DNA of 64,000 bases. Origin: Desulfobacteraceae bacterium Eth-SRB2 (GTDB taxonomy: Bacteria > Desulfobacterota > Desulfobacteria > Desulfobacterales > UBA11574). The DNA lies in the NCBI GenBank assembly GCA_004193595.1, contig RPGQ01000011.1, positions 44,728-108,727 on the forward strand, given 5' to 3'. Numbering within the stretch: the stretch's first letter is position 1; the number at the start of each line of letters is the position of its first letter. Shown in pieces: positions 1 to 8,845 of the stretch. The translations under genes were made by a program, and so were the position numbers. A model generated the notes under the pieces. It did no database searches and was not told the origin of the DNA. It saw only the letters and a list, made by a program, of their open reading frames with translations.

Positions 1-37
1 GTTTCAATCCTTGTTTTAATGGATTCCTTTCTTCAAT
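1..37 (-). CRISPR. Terminal CRISPR repeat unit (array continues off the left edge)
   Basis: The window opens with GTTTCAATCCTTGTTTTAAT and following bases, a typical repeat end. Its reverse complement finishes in GGATTGAAAC, matching the 8-nt ATTGAAAC crRNA 5' handle of I-B and III repeats. The array is therefore transcribed on the minus strand, like the cas genes. This would be the leader-proximal repeat, with spacers lying left of the window. Only one copy is visible, so the 3' limit of the repeat is approximate. Confidence 0.7.
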
Positions 38-414
38 CTCAATTTCGTAATTTTTGCAGTAATATTTACCTGTTAAACAAATTTTCAAAGATCGATATTT
101 GGACACATTCGGTCATTATATGCTAATGATCCATGGGTTTCAGGGTCACCATAGTACAGTTAACCTTATGATTTCAAATGAGATATTTGATCAAACAGCC
201 CTTTCGTAAATATTTTTACAGTAAACATGTTTTGGGACACGGATAAACGCAGATTGTCAGGATTAAAATACGAAATAATATTATCTGCGTTTGTCTGAGA
301 AAATCTGCCTGCCCCGCCTGCCCAGTTAAATCCGATTTTGCTCTTATTTAACCGGGGTAGCTCCCCGTGAAAATACCGGGACAGGCCGGCAGATGGTACT
401 GGGGCGTCCTGTTT
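38..414 (-). promoter_or_regulatory. Probable CRISPR leader
   Basis: This 377-bp non-coding stretch lies between the last cas gene and the first repeat, upstream of the repeat in the inferred minus-strand direction. It is AT-rich in its repeat-proximal half, as leaders usually are. No gene was seen in it. The promoter and any IHF site were not resolved. Confidence 0.5.
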
Positions 415-1059
415 TTAAATTGTTCTTTCACAAATATTTCTGTAGCAACAATCCGGGCATCTTCTTTTATACCGGGTCGGTTTGGGATAATGGCATTTCT
501 GAATAATATCCAATAGATCTTCTACAATTTTTTCAAGCTCATCAAAATCTTTTTCTAAAATGGGCACCTCAACCAACTTATTTTTACTACGCGTGTAAAC
601 GATAAACCCACGGGTAACCGGAATATGAAAATTGTCCTTTATGAGCTGCGCATAAAAAACCAATTGAAGCTTATAGGTTTTGAATATTTTTTCTTTATAC
701 TCGGCATACTTGTAATCAAGCGGAGCCGCTGTTCCATCGCCTAAAAATAAAATTTCATCAACAATTCCTCGAATACCCATTCTGCCGGAAAGATAAACAT
801 CACTTTGCTTATCCTTTACCCCGATTTTTTTTCTAAGGTAATCGGAATTAATTTTCCGCGCCCTTTCGTGAATTTTCCGGCCGACTTCTACTTTAAAGCG
901 TTTCTCTTCATGCTGCGGTATATTCAGCACATATTCAAAATACGTAAACCTTGGGCAAAATAGGTATTCCAAGAGATGTGAAGCCGTTACGGAAAAGCCT
1001 GTTTCCTCCTGTATATCCTCTTGTACTATTTCGGATGTTTTCATATTCAAGTCATCCAT
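415..1059 (-). CDS. cas4: CRISPR adaptation nuclease Cas4
   Basis: This 214-aa protein is a PD-(D/E)XK, Fe-S-cluster exonuclease that trims and orients prespacers for Cas1-Cas2. The N-terminal cysteine is in YLFCPRFTYFEY (about residues 32-43). The nuclease core shows GIVDEILF followed by PLDYKYAEYKEK (D and K of the motif), then QLVFYAQL. The C-terminal cluster CPDCCYRNIC supplies the remaining cysteines. Length is normal for Cas4. It is the last cas gene before the array and is separated from the rest of the operon by a toxin-antitoxin pair and cas6 debris. A second, broken copy lies at 2196-2812, so this copy probably carries the function. Confidence 0.93.
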   Translation of the reverse strand: MDDLNMKTSEIVQEDIQEETGFSVTASHLLEYLFCPRFTYFEYVLNIPQHEEKRFKVEVGRKIHERARKINSDYLRKKIGVKDKQSDVYLSGRMGIRGIVDEILFLGDGTAAPLDYKYAEYKEKIFKTYKLQLVFYAQLIKDNFHIPVTRGFIVYTRSKNKLVEVPILEKDFDELEKIVEDLLDIIQKCHYPKPTRYKRRCPDCCYRNICERTI

Positions 1060-1070
1060 CAGATAGATTT

Positions 1071-1219
1071 TTATCGTTCAATTTCAATAATCGCTTTAGA
1101 CTTACAACCCCTTTGCGTTTGGATTCTTTTAGCCGATCTAAAACCTCTTGGAACCGATTTATCGATGCCGCAATAATCGGAAATTTCAAAATTGACCGAA
1201 AAAGTGCCAAGGAAACCCA
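1071..1219 (-). pseudogene. cas6 3'-end remnant A
   Basis: An open stretch of about 48 codons ends at 1071. It reads GFLGTFSVNFEISDYCGIDK then SVPRGF. This aligns with the C-terminus of the full Cas6 at 10662-11321 (FNGIFKTNFLLPDCLGIGKS, then VSRGFGAV). The N-terminal three quarters of Cas6 are missing. It sits between the TumE-type toxin and intact cas4, and a similar fragment lies on the other side of the toxin pair. This suggests tandem duplication followed by decay. Confidence 0.7.
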
Positions 1220-1228
1220 TAATCAGGA

Positions 1229-1588
1229 TTATTCCCTTACCCTGCTTCTAATAAATTCCATAAAGGATCTGAATCCATCAATAATTGTTAAAGGAAAAGG
1301 CGATGCTTCTATATTCTCTTGTGAACCTTTATGAAAATGATATGGAAATGTAGGAATATTTTTCCAGTTTTTATCAGGGAAATTGTCGTATCTGAAAATA
1401 GTGCCTTCCCTATCTCTACATTCCCAATGGAACCCAAACCTGCCTGATAATTTTTTTGACACGTTCACATCTATAAAGCTATTATCTACCAGAACAATCC
1501 GTAACTTGTAAGCAATAGGAAAAGTCTCTTTGACAATATCAGAAAATTCTACTTCGGCTACTCTTTTCAAATCGTCAATTGTCGCCAT
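1229..1588 (-). CDS. TumE-family (DUF6516) toxin
   Basis: This 119-aa protein has the layout of the TumE/DUF6516 toxin family. A strand pair YKLRIVLVDNSFIDVNVS is followed by FGFHWECRDREGTIFRYDN, then a histidine motif FPYHFHKGS and a short C-terminal helix. Family members are type II toxins encoded beside a small antitoxin; the molecular target is not clear from sequence. The start ATG overlaps the final base of the upstream antitoxin gene, so the two are translationally coupled. The pair lies inside the cas region between two cas6 remnants and may act as an addiction module for the locus (inference). Confidence 0.75.
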   Translation of the reverse strand: MATIDDLKRVAEVEFSDIVKETFPIAYKLRIVLVDNSFIDVNVSKKLSGRFGFHWECRDREGTIFRYDNFPDKNWKNIPTFPYHFHKGSQENIEASPFPLTIIDGFRSFMEFIRSRVRE

Positions 1589-1863
1589 TATAATTCCTTT
1601 AAGAGCTTTTTTATTTTATCCCTGTCTGCTTCAAGATTGTCGAAGGCAAAATAGTCATCATAAGCATTTTGCTCACTTATGAATCCTTCTTTAACCTTGG
1701 AATCAAGTTCAAACACATCCTTCACACCATGTTTTTTCGCAAGAATGAAAATCTCGGTTTCGACCTTTGCAAGCAGCTTTTCCAAATAAGTCTTAACGCC
1801 TTCCCTTATAAGTTCATCGGAGTTTATATTTAGTTCCTTTGCTGTAGTATCAATCACATTCAT
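1588..1863 (-). CDS. Putative antitoxin partner of the TumE-type toxin
   Basis: This 91-aa, highly charged, helical protein starts MNVIDTTAKELNINSDELIR. It has a short helical N-terminus that could be a ribbon-helix-helix or similar DNA-binding fold, and an acidic, lysine-rich C-terminus (LEADRDKIKKLLKEL) likely to wrap the toxin. A strong ribosome site (AGGAGG) precedes the ATG. It lies directly upstream of the toxin gene and overlaps it by one base. The antitoxin role is inferred from position and size. Confidence 0.6.
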   Translation of the reverse strand: MNVIDTTAKELNINSDELIREGVKTYLEKLLAKVETEIFILAKKHGVKDVFELDSKVKEGFISEQNAYDDYFAFDNLEADRDKIKKLLKEL

Positions 1864-1908
1864 GATACACCTCCTTTAATTATCCTACGTTCTATCCCAA
1901 TATGTTTA

Positions 1909-2022
1909 TTATTTCACTTTCTTAACCGTTCCAAATCTTCTTGATACCGACTTGCCGATGCCCCAGTAATTGGGAATTTCGAAGTTGACCAAGAATGTGC
2001 TGACAAAGCCAAGCATGCATTC
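1909..2022 (-). pseudogene. cas6 3'-end remnant B
   Basis: A 38-codon open stretch reads FLVNFEIPNYWGIGKSVSRR then FGTVKKVK and stop. It is closer to the glycine-rich C-terminal loop of Cas6 (GIGKSVSRGFG) than remnant A. Nothing resembling the N-terminal Cas6 ferredoxin fold lies upstream; broken cas4 sequence comes next. It is a truncated duplicate of the cas6 3' end. Confidence 0.7.
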
Positions 2023-2062
2023 ATTTTTTTAGTATTTTCTTTTATTGCCCCAAAACCGTCCG

Positions 2063-2158
2063 TCAAATTATCCTCTCACCGGCCTCTATTATTGCTTTGA
2101 TATACGGGTTGGTTTCGTCAAAATCTGATTTTGCAAAGGAGTGCGGCTCTGTGCTCAA
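2063..2158 (-). other. Possible 31-codon ORF after broken cas4
   Basis: A TTG codon preceded by AGGAGG-type ribosome-binding sequence opens a 31-aa frame containing HSFAKSDFDETNPYIKAIIE, ending at 2063. It begins just after the ancestral cas4 stop. It could be a small peptide or the truncated start of another gene. No family was recognised. Confidence 0.25.
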
Positions 2159-2195
2159 ATCCACCCTCCTGGTGAGTTTTTGCAAAAGCTTCTCT

Positions 2196-2812
2196 CTAAA
2201 TAGTCCTTTCGCATAAATTTTGTAGCAACAATCAGGACAGCGCTTTTTTACTGAAGCTGGTTTAGGATATCTGCAATTTTGAATAATGTTTGTCATATCA
2301 TCAACAATCTTTTCAAGCTCGATAAAATCCTTATCTTTTAAGGGAACTTCCACAAACTTGTTTTTGCTCCGGGTGTAAATAATAAATCCTTTTTTAACCG
2401 GAACCTTAAAATCATCTTTTAAAAGTTGCGCATAAAATATTAACTAAAAGCGATAAGTTTTAAACAATTTATTTTTATACTCGGCAAACTTATAATCAAG
2501 AGGAGCCGCTGTATTGTCATCCAGAAAAAGCACTTCATATACAATACCTCGTGTTCCCAAATGAGATGCAAGATAAACATCGGATTTTCTGTCAATGCCC
2601 CCAATTTTTTTCCGCAAATACTCAGGATTTGTTTTCCTTACTTTTTCATGAATATTTCTGCCTTTTTTAACTTTAAATCTTTGCCCCTCATTTTGTGGAA
2701 TATCCATCACGTATTCAAAATATGTAAACCGTGGGCAATACAGATATTCAAGCATCTGGCTTGCGGTAATTGAATTGTCTGATAGAGATCCAATTTCGGG
2801 TTGTTTCAGCAT
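2196..2812 (-). pseudogene. cas4: Second cas4, inactivated by a nonsense codon and a frameshift
   Basis: Both halves match the intact Cas4 at 415-1059, with YLYCPRFTYFEYVMDIPQ at the start and KKRCPDCCY near the end. An amber TAG at 2444-2446 replaces the glutamine of KLQLVFYAQ (here RF-stop-LIFYAQ). A one-base deletion near 2215-2222 then shifts the frame inside the last cysteine motif. Restoring one base gives NLCERTI followed by a stop at 2196, exactly the end of the intact copy. The last cluster cysteine is therefore lost as well. It sits directly after cas3, the ancestral position for cas4 in this operon. Confidence 0.85.
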
Positions 2813-2827
2813 TTTTCTTTTAATATC

Positions 2828-5278
2828 TCAAAATACATGCTGTATCGGGTCTTTTCTAATAAAACCGGTGTCTTTATCATAGACGCTTTTAATCTGATCT
2901 TTATTTATATAAACAATTTCGGATTTTTTCCCGGCTCCACCGCAATAGCTGCCTGTGGCGGGAACAGATATAATGTATTTATACAGATCTGCTTTAATGC
3001 GGTCCATTAAATCCTTTCTTTTAAGTAAGTCAGCCTCATTAAATATTGATATGTATCTTTGCCATACGGCAGATGCTTCGACATCGATTTCGATAAAAAG
3101 GTCACATGCAGGATAATCTGCTTCAATCAGTTTAAACTCATCCAAATTGGCAAAGTTCAGTTTTTCCAGTTGTTTTAAAAGGTTGATAGAAATGTTATTG
3201 GCCATATCGTCAGCTAATCTTTTGAAATAATCGTTACCCAGCTCCAGGAATTGTTTTTCCGTCATTTTGGCCACATCTTTTAAAATCTCTTTGGTTTTTA
3301 TAATAGAAAGGTCATTCCCTCCGTAAACATACTGGTAATATTTTTTTCTGTTAGTTAACGAAAAAACAGTCACATCCCCTTTTTTGTGTTGTTTGGAAAA
3401 ATTTCGATTGCATCGCCCGGCAACCTGATTAAGGGAATCAAAGGGCGCAAAATCTCTATAAACCCTGTCCACATCAATATCCACACCGGCCTCCACCAGT
3501 TGAGTGGATACTATAATTTTTCTGCATTTTTTTTGCTTGATTCCTTCTTTTCCTTCTATCCTGTCAAGCCTGTGTTTGGGAATGATATTGGTCGAAAGGT
3601 AGTATAATTTTACTCCTTCATTTTCTTTTTGCTCCATGAATTTTTTCAGGGCGTTGAAGACTTCTATTGATGAGTTAATCGTATTCAGCACGATCAAAAA
3701 ATCGTCTTCAGGGTATTTCTCAATATCTTTTTTTACTATTTGGATAAATGCAGGAACATCCAATTTTTCATCTGAACGATTATGGAATTTAATTCTATCA
3801 AAAAAGGAAAGATATTCCTTTTTTTTATCACGGGGAACGAGTTCTCTGATTTCGGAATTTCTAAAAATAACGGGTTGGGTCGCGGTCATAAAAACAAACC
3901 GGGTGTTAAATATTTCTGCAAAGCCGGTAAATAATTTTCTGATTAAATGCCAGTATTTATATGGAACAGTTTGGATTTCATCCAAAATAACTATTGCATT
4001 GGTTATGGCGTTAAATTTTTTAAGCATTCTGTTTTTATTGGATATCAAGGTGTGAAAGAGTTGCATAAATGTTGTGACAACTATTTCAGATTCCCAGGTC
4101 TCAATTAATAACCGGCTTATATTTGTTGGGAATTCTTCTTCGTTACCATGTAGCCTGTATGAAATTTCAGCAAGGTGATGATGCTTGAGCATTGTCCTGT
4201 TATCAGGCTTTTTGCCGTTAACAATAAAAATATTTTCAAAAACATCAAAATTCTGTTCAATTATACTTAAAAAAGGGAGACAATAAATTATTTTCGGCGC
4301 AAACTTTTTTTCAGCCAGTATCTTTTCTCTCAATTTTAAAGCAAACGAGAACCCTGTTGTTGTTTTGCCTGTTCCGGTAGGCACGTTAATTGATAATATT
4401 CTATCCTTGCAATTGATTGAAGATGCAGAGTTACAGACAGTTTCGTATATTTCTTTTCTTATGGGGTTTATCAGGTTATCGTTTTCTTTATTGGTAAATT
4501 TCTTTTCTGTATATTTATCAACCATATCTGATGAAAGCAAGATATGACTATTGGGTATGTTAAGCCCGGCCGCATCGTTTTTATCTGCTGCAAGAAGAGC
4601 GGAATAAAAAAATTGAAACAGAAAATAAATATTTAGGGAACTGTTTTTACAATATTTTCGCCATTGTTTTTTTTCAGCCTTGCAAATGTTATCCGTGATC
4701 AATATATCAACATGCGATTTGAACTCTTCCAAGCTCAATACTGTATTCGGGCATTTTTTTAAAATTCGGTTAAACTCATCAGCATCAATGCTTTCAAGCT
4801 GTTCCTTAATAATTTTAAAAACTTCAGGATTGTTTGCCGGCTCAATGTCAATAATTTCATCTTTAAGATTTAGAGGATTGCCATGATGCCTTTTAACAAT
4901 TAAATATGAAATTATGGGTAAATAACCATAAATCTGATGTGCTGATAGATTTTTGCTATGGACAAAATCTTTGACTATACGATATGTAAAAAGAGATGAT
5001 AGCAAACCATGGTGGGTTTTTTTCTTATTTCTTAATGAACGTTTTTTGTCTTCATCTTTCTCTTTAAGATATTCCTGAAAAAAGATAGTTGCCTTGCCCA
5101 AATCATGAGTAAAACCTATCAACCATGCAACATCTCCAAGAATATCTGTATTCGTGTCTTTGAAATTGATTTTCTTATTTCGAATTTCCGAACAAAGCTG
5201 CGCCGTATTTTCAAGATGATCTATAAGAAGTTGTCCGGGGCGGGATTCCAATTTAAATAAACAGGAAGGTGTCGCCAT
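2828..5278 (-). CDS. cas3: CRISPR effector nuclease-helicase Cas3 (HD + DExD/H)
   Basis: This 816-aa protein is recruited by Cascade to unwind and degrade target DNA. The N-terminal HD domain shows LLIDHLENTAQL and FTHDLGKATIFFQEYL. The helicase core has Walker A VPTGTGKTTTGFS near residue 300, the DEAD-like motif VILDEIQTVP, the S-A-T-like MTATQP, and the C-terminal motif VAGRCNR preceded by STQLVEAGVDIDVDRVY. HD and helicase are fused as in most I-B systems and the length is normal. The start overlaps the end of cas5 by 26 bases, so it is coupled within the Cascade operon. Confidence 0.95.
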   Translation of the reverse strand: MATPSCLFKLESRPGQLLIDHLENTAQLCSEIRNKKINFKDTNTDILGDVAWLIGFTHDLGKATIFFQEYLKEKDEDKKRSLRNKKKTHHGLLSSLFTYRIVKDFVHSKNLSAHQIYGYLPIISYLIVKRHHGNPLNLKDEIIDIEPANNPEVFKIIKEQLESIDADEFNRILKKCPNTVLSLEEFKSHVDILITDNICKAEKKQWRKYCKNSSLNIYFLFQFFYSALLAADKNDAAGLNIPNSHILLSSDMVDKYTEKKFTNKENDNLINPIRKEIYETVCNSASSINCKDRILSINVPTGTGKTTTGFSFALKLREKILAEKKFAPKIIYCLPFLSIIEQNFDVFENIFIVNGKKPDNRTMLKHHHLAEISYRLHGNEEEFPTNISRLLIETWESEIVVTTFMQLFHTLISNKNRMLKKFNAITNAIVILDEIQTVPYKYWHLIRKLFTGFAEIFNTRFVFMTATQPVIFRNSEIRELVPRDKKKEYLSFFDRIKFHNRSDEKLDVPAFIQIVKKDIEKYPEDDFLIVLNTINSSIEVFNALKKFMEQKENEGVKLYYLSTNIIPKHRLDRIEGKEGIKQKKCRKIIVSTQLVEAGVDIDVDRVYRDFAPFDSLNQVAGRCNRNFSKQHKKGDVTVFSLTNRKKYYQYVYGGNDLSIIKTKEILKDVAKMTEKQFLELGNDYFKRLADDMANNISINLLKQLEKLNFANLDEFKLIEADYPACDLFIEIDVEASAVWQRYISIFNEADLLKRKDLMDRIKADLYKYIISVPATGSYCGGAGKKSEIVYINKDQIKSVYDKDTGFIRKDPIQHVF

Positions 5279-5978
5279 TTTCAGCCTTGTAGTATTTTGT
5301 TGTTATTATTGCTTGAATCGGATTGCCATTTCGTTCATAAATAAACGAGCCAAATAGGGTTACAATCCGCTGCTTATCCATTTCAACCGGCATATTCTCT
5401 GTAAAATAATTTTTTCCGGTCTCTATCGTGAAATCATTCATCTTATTAGATGGAATAATGCTGTTAATCATTACAGGGCCTGTGCTTGAATTTTTTGCAC
5501 AACCGAACTCCCCGATATATTCAAAATTTGCCAACAGCTCACTTAAACCTAAAGAAACAGAGTAAACAGACTCATGGTTTTCAAGGCGTGTCTTTACCCG
5601 TCTGAAAATGTTTTGATCACTATGTCGGAAATAGACTCTGTATTTTGGATCTTTGACATATTCAAACCGAATTCTAGTCCTGGCGCCACTGGTTCCGCGC
5701 CTGATCCGGGAAAACTGTGTGGCTTTTTTTGTATGAATAAGATTTTGACTTATCCGTATTTTTTTTACAGGATTTATTATCCCAAGGCCGATATTTGCAT
5801 CTTTTATTTTAAAAAAATCCGCATATTCTTGTTTTCCAAGGCCGATAATAGCTGAAATAATCCCGGTTAAAGTCGGTCTTGGAGGAAACGCAAAACTTAA
5901 GGGCGAAGTTGTAGTATATGGTTTTTTAAAATGTCCCAGGTCACCCCATAAATCAAAAATCAGTACACTGCTGTTCAT
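5253..5978 (-). CDS. cas5: Cascade subunit Cas5 (I-B)
   Basis: This 241-aa RAMP protein caps the 5' handle of the crRNA in Cascade. It begins with a beta strand, MNSSVLIFDLWGDLGHFKKP, followed by FPPRPTLTGIISAIIGL, the conserved Cas5 N-terminal pattern, and a central RRGTSGARTRIRFEY basic segment. It lies between cas7 and cas3. The position and the Cas7/Cas8b types around it place it in I-B. Confidence 0.92.
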   Translation of the reverse strand: MNSSVLIFDLWGDLGHFKKPYTTTSPLSFAFPPRPTLTGIISAIIGLGKQEYADFFKIKDANIGLGIINPVKKIRISQNLIHTKKATQFSRIRRGTSGARTRIRFEYVKDPKYRVYFRHSDQNIFRRVKTRLENHESVYSVSLGLSELLANFEYIGEFGCAKNSSTGPVMINSIIPSNKMNDFTIETGKNYFTENMPVEMDKQRIVTLFGSFIYERNGNPIQAIITTKYYKAENGDTFLFI

Positions 5979-5989
5979 GGCAGCCTCGC

Positions 5990-6925
5990 TTATGATTCAA
6001 AAACTATTTCATTTTTTTGAATGCCTTTGCCTAAATCACTGATGCCGACTTTTTTGCCATCGGCATATAATTCAAGGCTGGAATCAATAATGTATTCAAT
6101 AGAAGATATAGTGTCGGCTTTGGCTTCCAATGCCGCATTTAATCTGCTGACATCAACCATAAGGTCTCGTGCATCCCTCAATTTTTCAAACGGCATATCA
6201 CTTTTATACGTTATTAACCGATCAAGATCACCGATAAAAAAAACAGGGGAATTATAATTCACTTTTAGAAGCAGCCTTGGCATCTGGCCAAATTTTGACC
6301 TTGATATCAGGTTTTTAGTGCCTTCCCACATCCCCTCAAGAAGAAGCTTTACATCTTCTTCTGAAGCGTTGCTGTCTTTTGCGGCCGTTGGATTTATGAT
6401 ACCGTGAAAAGCGATTAAAGAATAATAAAGGATATCCTCTTCTCGAAAAGTCGCTTGTTTCGCTCCTGCTTTAGAAGCAAATGCGCCCGTGCCCTGAATA
6501 TGCTTCATCACTACAGGGTGCAAAGATCTTCCCATTTTAAACTGAACAGGTCCGGTCAGTGTTATTGAATCTTTTTCCTTAGGGATAGTAGCTCCAAAAA
6601 GCCTGATATCTATACAGCGTTTCAGAACAGTATCCTTAAACCCGTCAAAATCTCTTGCTCTTGCCTTTCCATCCTGAATTTTACCCTCGTCATCTGCTAT
6701 TTCCCTTACGAAGATATCATCCTTATTATCATTTTTCCCATTATATCCTTTATAATCAAAAAGATAATCTCTGACTGTTCTTTTTAATCGCACATCCGTC
6801 ACGATATTCTGCCCGGTCTCCTCATCGATACGCGGTTTGTTTTCATCCAGAGGGTCGCCATTGGGGTTTGCATCTTTTACATCATATAAAAAAAGCAACT
6901 CTGATTTATTCGTCAGATCCGTCAT
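5990..6925 (-). CDS. cas7: Cascade backbone Cas7 (Csh2 type, I-B)
   Basis: This protein of about 311 aa forms the crRNA-binding filament of Cascade. The chosen ATG at 6925 has a perfect GGAGGTGG-type ribosome site and gives MTDLTNKSELLFLYDVKDAN followed by PNGDPLDENKPRID, the hallmark start of Csh2. An upstream in-frame ATG at 6967 would add 14 residues but has a poorer context. DVRLKRTVRDYLFDY and GPVQFKMGRSLHPV are further family signatures. The start overlaps the cas8b end by 20 bases. Confidence 0.95.
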   Translation of the reverse strand: MTDLTNKSELLFLYDVKDANPNGDPLDENKPRIDEETGQNIVTDVRLKRTVRDYLFDYKGYNGKNDNKDDIFVREIADDEGKIQDGKARARDFDGFKDTVLKRCIDIRLFGATIPKEKDSITLTGPVQFKMGRSLHPVVMKHIQGTGAFASKAGAKQATFREEDILYYSLIAFHGIINPTAAKDSNASEEDVKLLLEGMWEGTKNLISRSKFGQMPRLLLKVNYNSPVFFIGDLDRLITYKSDMPFEKLRDARDLMVDVSRLNAALEAKADTISSIEYIIDSSLELYADGKKVGISDLGKGIQKNEIVFES

Positions 6926-8819
6926 TGTCTTCCACCTCCTCGTTTTTTGTTTTAAAAAGATCAGCAAGGTTCATACCGGTTGTGAAATAAAAACTTATTT
7001 CGTCATTAGTTAATGCCCATTTTAAACCGGCAATAACAAAATATTGCGCAATAATATTTTCGAGTTTTATGTAGTAGTTTTCTTTATACTGTTCCAATTT
7101 GTTCTGTGCTTCAAAAGATAGTTTTTTTATCAATTGTTCGTTTAATCTTAATCCTTGTAGTTTTTTTTCGAAGGGAGCCTTTGATAAAGGTTTGCCCCCT
7201 TTTACAGGAGGTTTTTTTTGAATGTTTATTAAGTATCGAACAAGGATACCTGTTAAAAAACAAACTTTTTTCGAAGCGCAATCAAAAAAACCTCCATGGG
7301 CTGAAAAAAACCTTTCAATTTTTTCTGAATATGTTTTATCTTCAGAAGAAAAACTTACCTTAAGATCATCAATAATTTTAATATCCATTTTAACACCCCC
7401 TTTACTCAAAATTTCAAGCTCAGCCAGAAAATTCAAAAGCATGTAGCCTTTTAAACAGAGTATCTCGGTAGATTTGTTATGAATGAAAAGCTGCCTTAGT
7501 TTTCTGACCATAGCTTGCATAACAAAATTATAATCTATTGGTTTATATGAAAATATCTTTTCCGTAAGCTCAAGAAAGTTTTTATCATAAGTCCTTTTTT
7601 TGCTTATTAGCGGAAAAAAATCCCTTAAAATGCCAAAGTTAAATACCAGTCTTTTCGCCTCATTATTTTTATCTGTTTTGACTTTTTTAAAAATATCAAT
7701 TTCATCAAGATGATTTTTTATTTGAAAAAGTCGCTTTAACCGGGAGGGAAGAACATCCTCTATTTGAAGAATAATATTAAAGGCTGCCTGCTTTTCTGCA
7801 TAAAACAGAAAATCAAAACTTATATAATCTTCCTGTTCGCTTATGAGGTCAAAAATTTCATTCTCCGCACTGGTAAGACGATATCGGAATTTTTTCTCAA
7901 ATCCAGATTTTAATATTTCTGATGCCTTCTGCTCGAAGGCATCTTCAAGGATTTCCATTGATTCCCCAACAAACTTTCCGGTTATAAATTTGGGAATCAG
8001 TAAATATTTAAATCCGTAAAAACTGAAACTAAGGTTTTCATTTAGATATTTTTTTCCCTGCTCCAGGTTAACAGCACAATTGTAACATACCGGATAGTTC
8101 TTCCAGGCATTCTGCTGTTTGAAGCCTCCTGAGACAAATCCCGGTTTATCAACTGTGTAAAAGTTGTATGTATTGACAAAACCATATACTTCTTGCTGGT
8201 TTTCATGGCAAACCGAACATATCTGATCCTGCCCCAATGATTCTTTCCCATATTGTTTATAGTATTTTTCTTTGGTCTTATGTCGCAGGATTTTTTTGAA
8301 CAGTTCCATATCGCCTATATATTGCTTACCTCCATTGCCGATAAAGACAAGGGTTAGAATAGACCCTTCTTTTTGATCAATATCTTCTAACTGTTTTTGC
8401 AGGCTTATAATAATATCTTTTTTTGATGCTGACAGGGCCTTGTTGATTTGCGTAATTATTTTTTGCTCATCGGAAGTTAAACCAATACTTGTTTTCTCTT
8501 TTTCAATATCACCAATGCATTTATAAATTTTATTCTTAAAAGTTTTTTTCATGTCTCCTGCAAATTTTGAAGTCGGGGTTACATCACTTCCCCTTGAGCT
8601 TCCATGTCTGTATAGATATTTCATCAGCCTGGTTTCACTAAACTCGGAAATATTTACTTTCTCGTAAGTAAAGCCTTTTTCCTGCTGTTTCAAAATTATT
8701 TCAAAAACCTTGTTTATATTTCCTTTTTCATTGGGATTTTGTATGAAATCCTTGATTAAGTCCCAAGAATCCTCATTTTTCCTGACCCATTTCCCGATTT
8801 TCATAATAGATTGTATCAT
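6906..8819 (-). CDS. cas8b: Cascade large subunit Cas8b (Csh1 type)
   Basis: This 637-aa protein is expected to recognise the PAM and recruit Cas3. It has a four-cysteine zinc-finger-like block in the first half, CSVCHE followed about 40 residues later by YPVCYNCAVNL, typical of Csh1. The C-terminal third is helical, as expected for the small-subunit-like domain of Cas8b. Size and position directly before cas7 fit I-B. Sequence conservation of Cas8 is low, so the family call rests on the cysteine block, length and context. Confidence 0.88.
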   Translation of the reverse strand: MIQSIMKIGKWVRKNEDSWDLIKDFIQNPNEKGNINKVFEIILKQQEKGFTYEKVNISEFSETRLMKYLYRHGSSRGSDVTPTSKFAGDMKKTFKNKIYKCIGDIEKEKTSIGLTSDEQKIITQINKALSASKKDIIISLQKQLEDIDQKEGSILTLVFIGNGGKQYIGDMELFKKILRHKTKEKYYKQYGKESLGQDQICSVCHENQQEVYGFVNTYNFYTVDKPGFVSGGFKQQNAWKNYPVCYNCAVNLEQGKKYLNENLSFSFYGFKYLLIPKFITGKFVGESMEILEDAFEQKASEILKSGFEKKFRYRLTSAENEIFDLISEQEDYISFDFLFYAEKQAAFNIILQIEDVLPSRLKRLFQIKNHLDEIDIFKKVKTDKNNEAKRLVFNFGILRDFFPLISKKRTYDKNFLELTEKIFSYKPIDYNFVMQAMVRKLRQLFIHNKSTEILCLKGYMLLNFLAELEILSKGGVKMDIKIIDDLKVSFSSEDKTYSEKIERFFSAHGGFFDCASKKVCFLTGILVRYLINIQKKPPVKGGKPLSKAPFEKKLQGLRLNEQLIKKLSFEAQNKLEQYKENYYIKLENIIAQYFVIAGLKWALTNDEISFYFTTGMNLADLFKTKNEEVEDNDGSDE

Positions 8820-8845
8820 TTTGCCACCATTGTCTGATATGATCT

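Noticed and set aside
951..1334. Plus-strand 127-aa frame over the cas4/TumE junction
   Set aside because: It is antisense to cas4, a cas6 remnant and TumE, with no domain.
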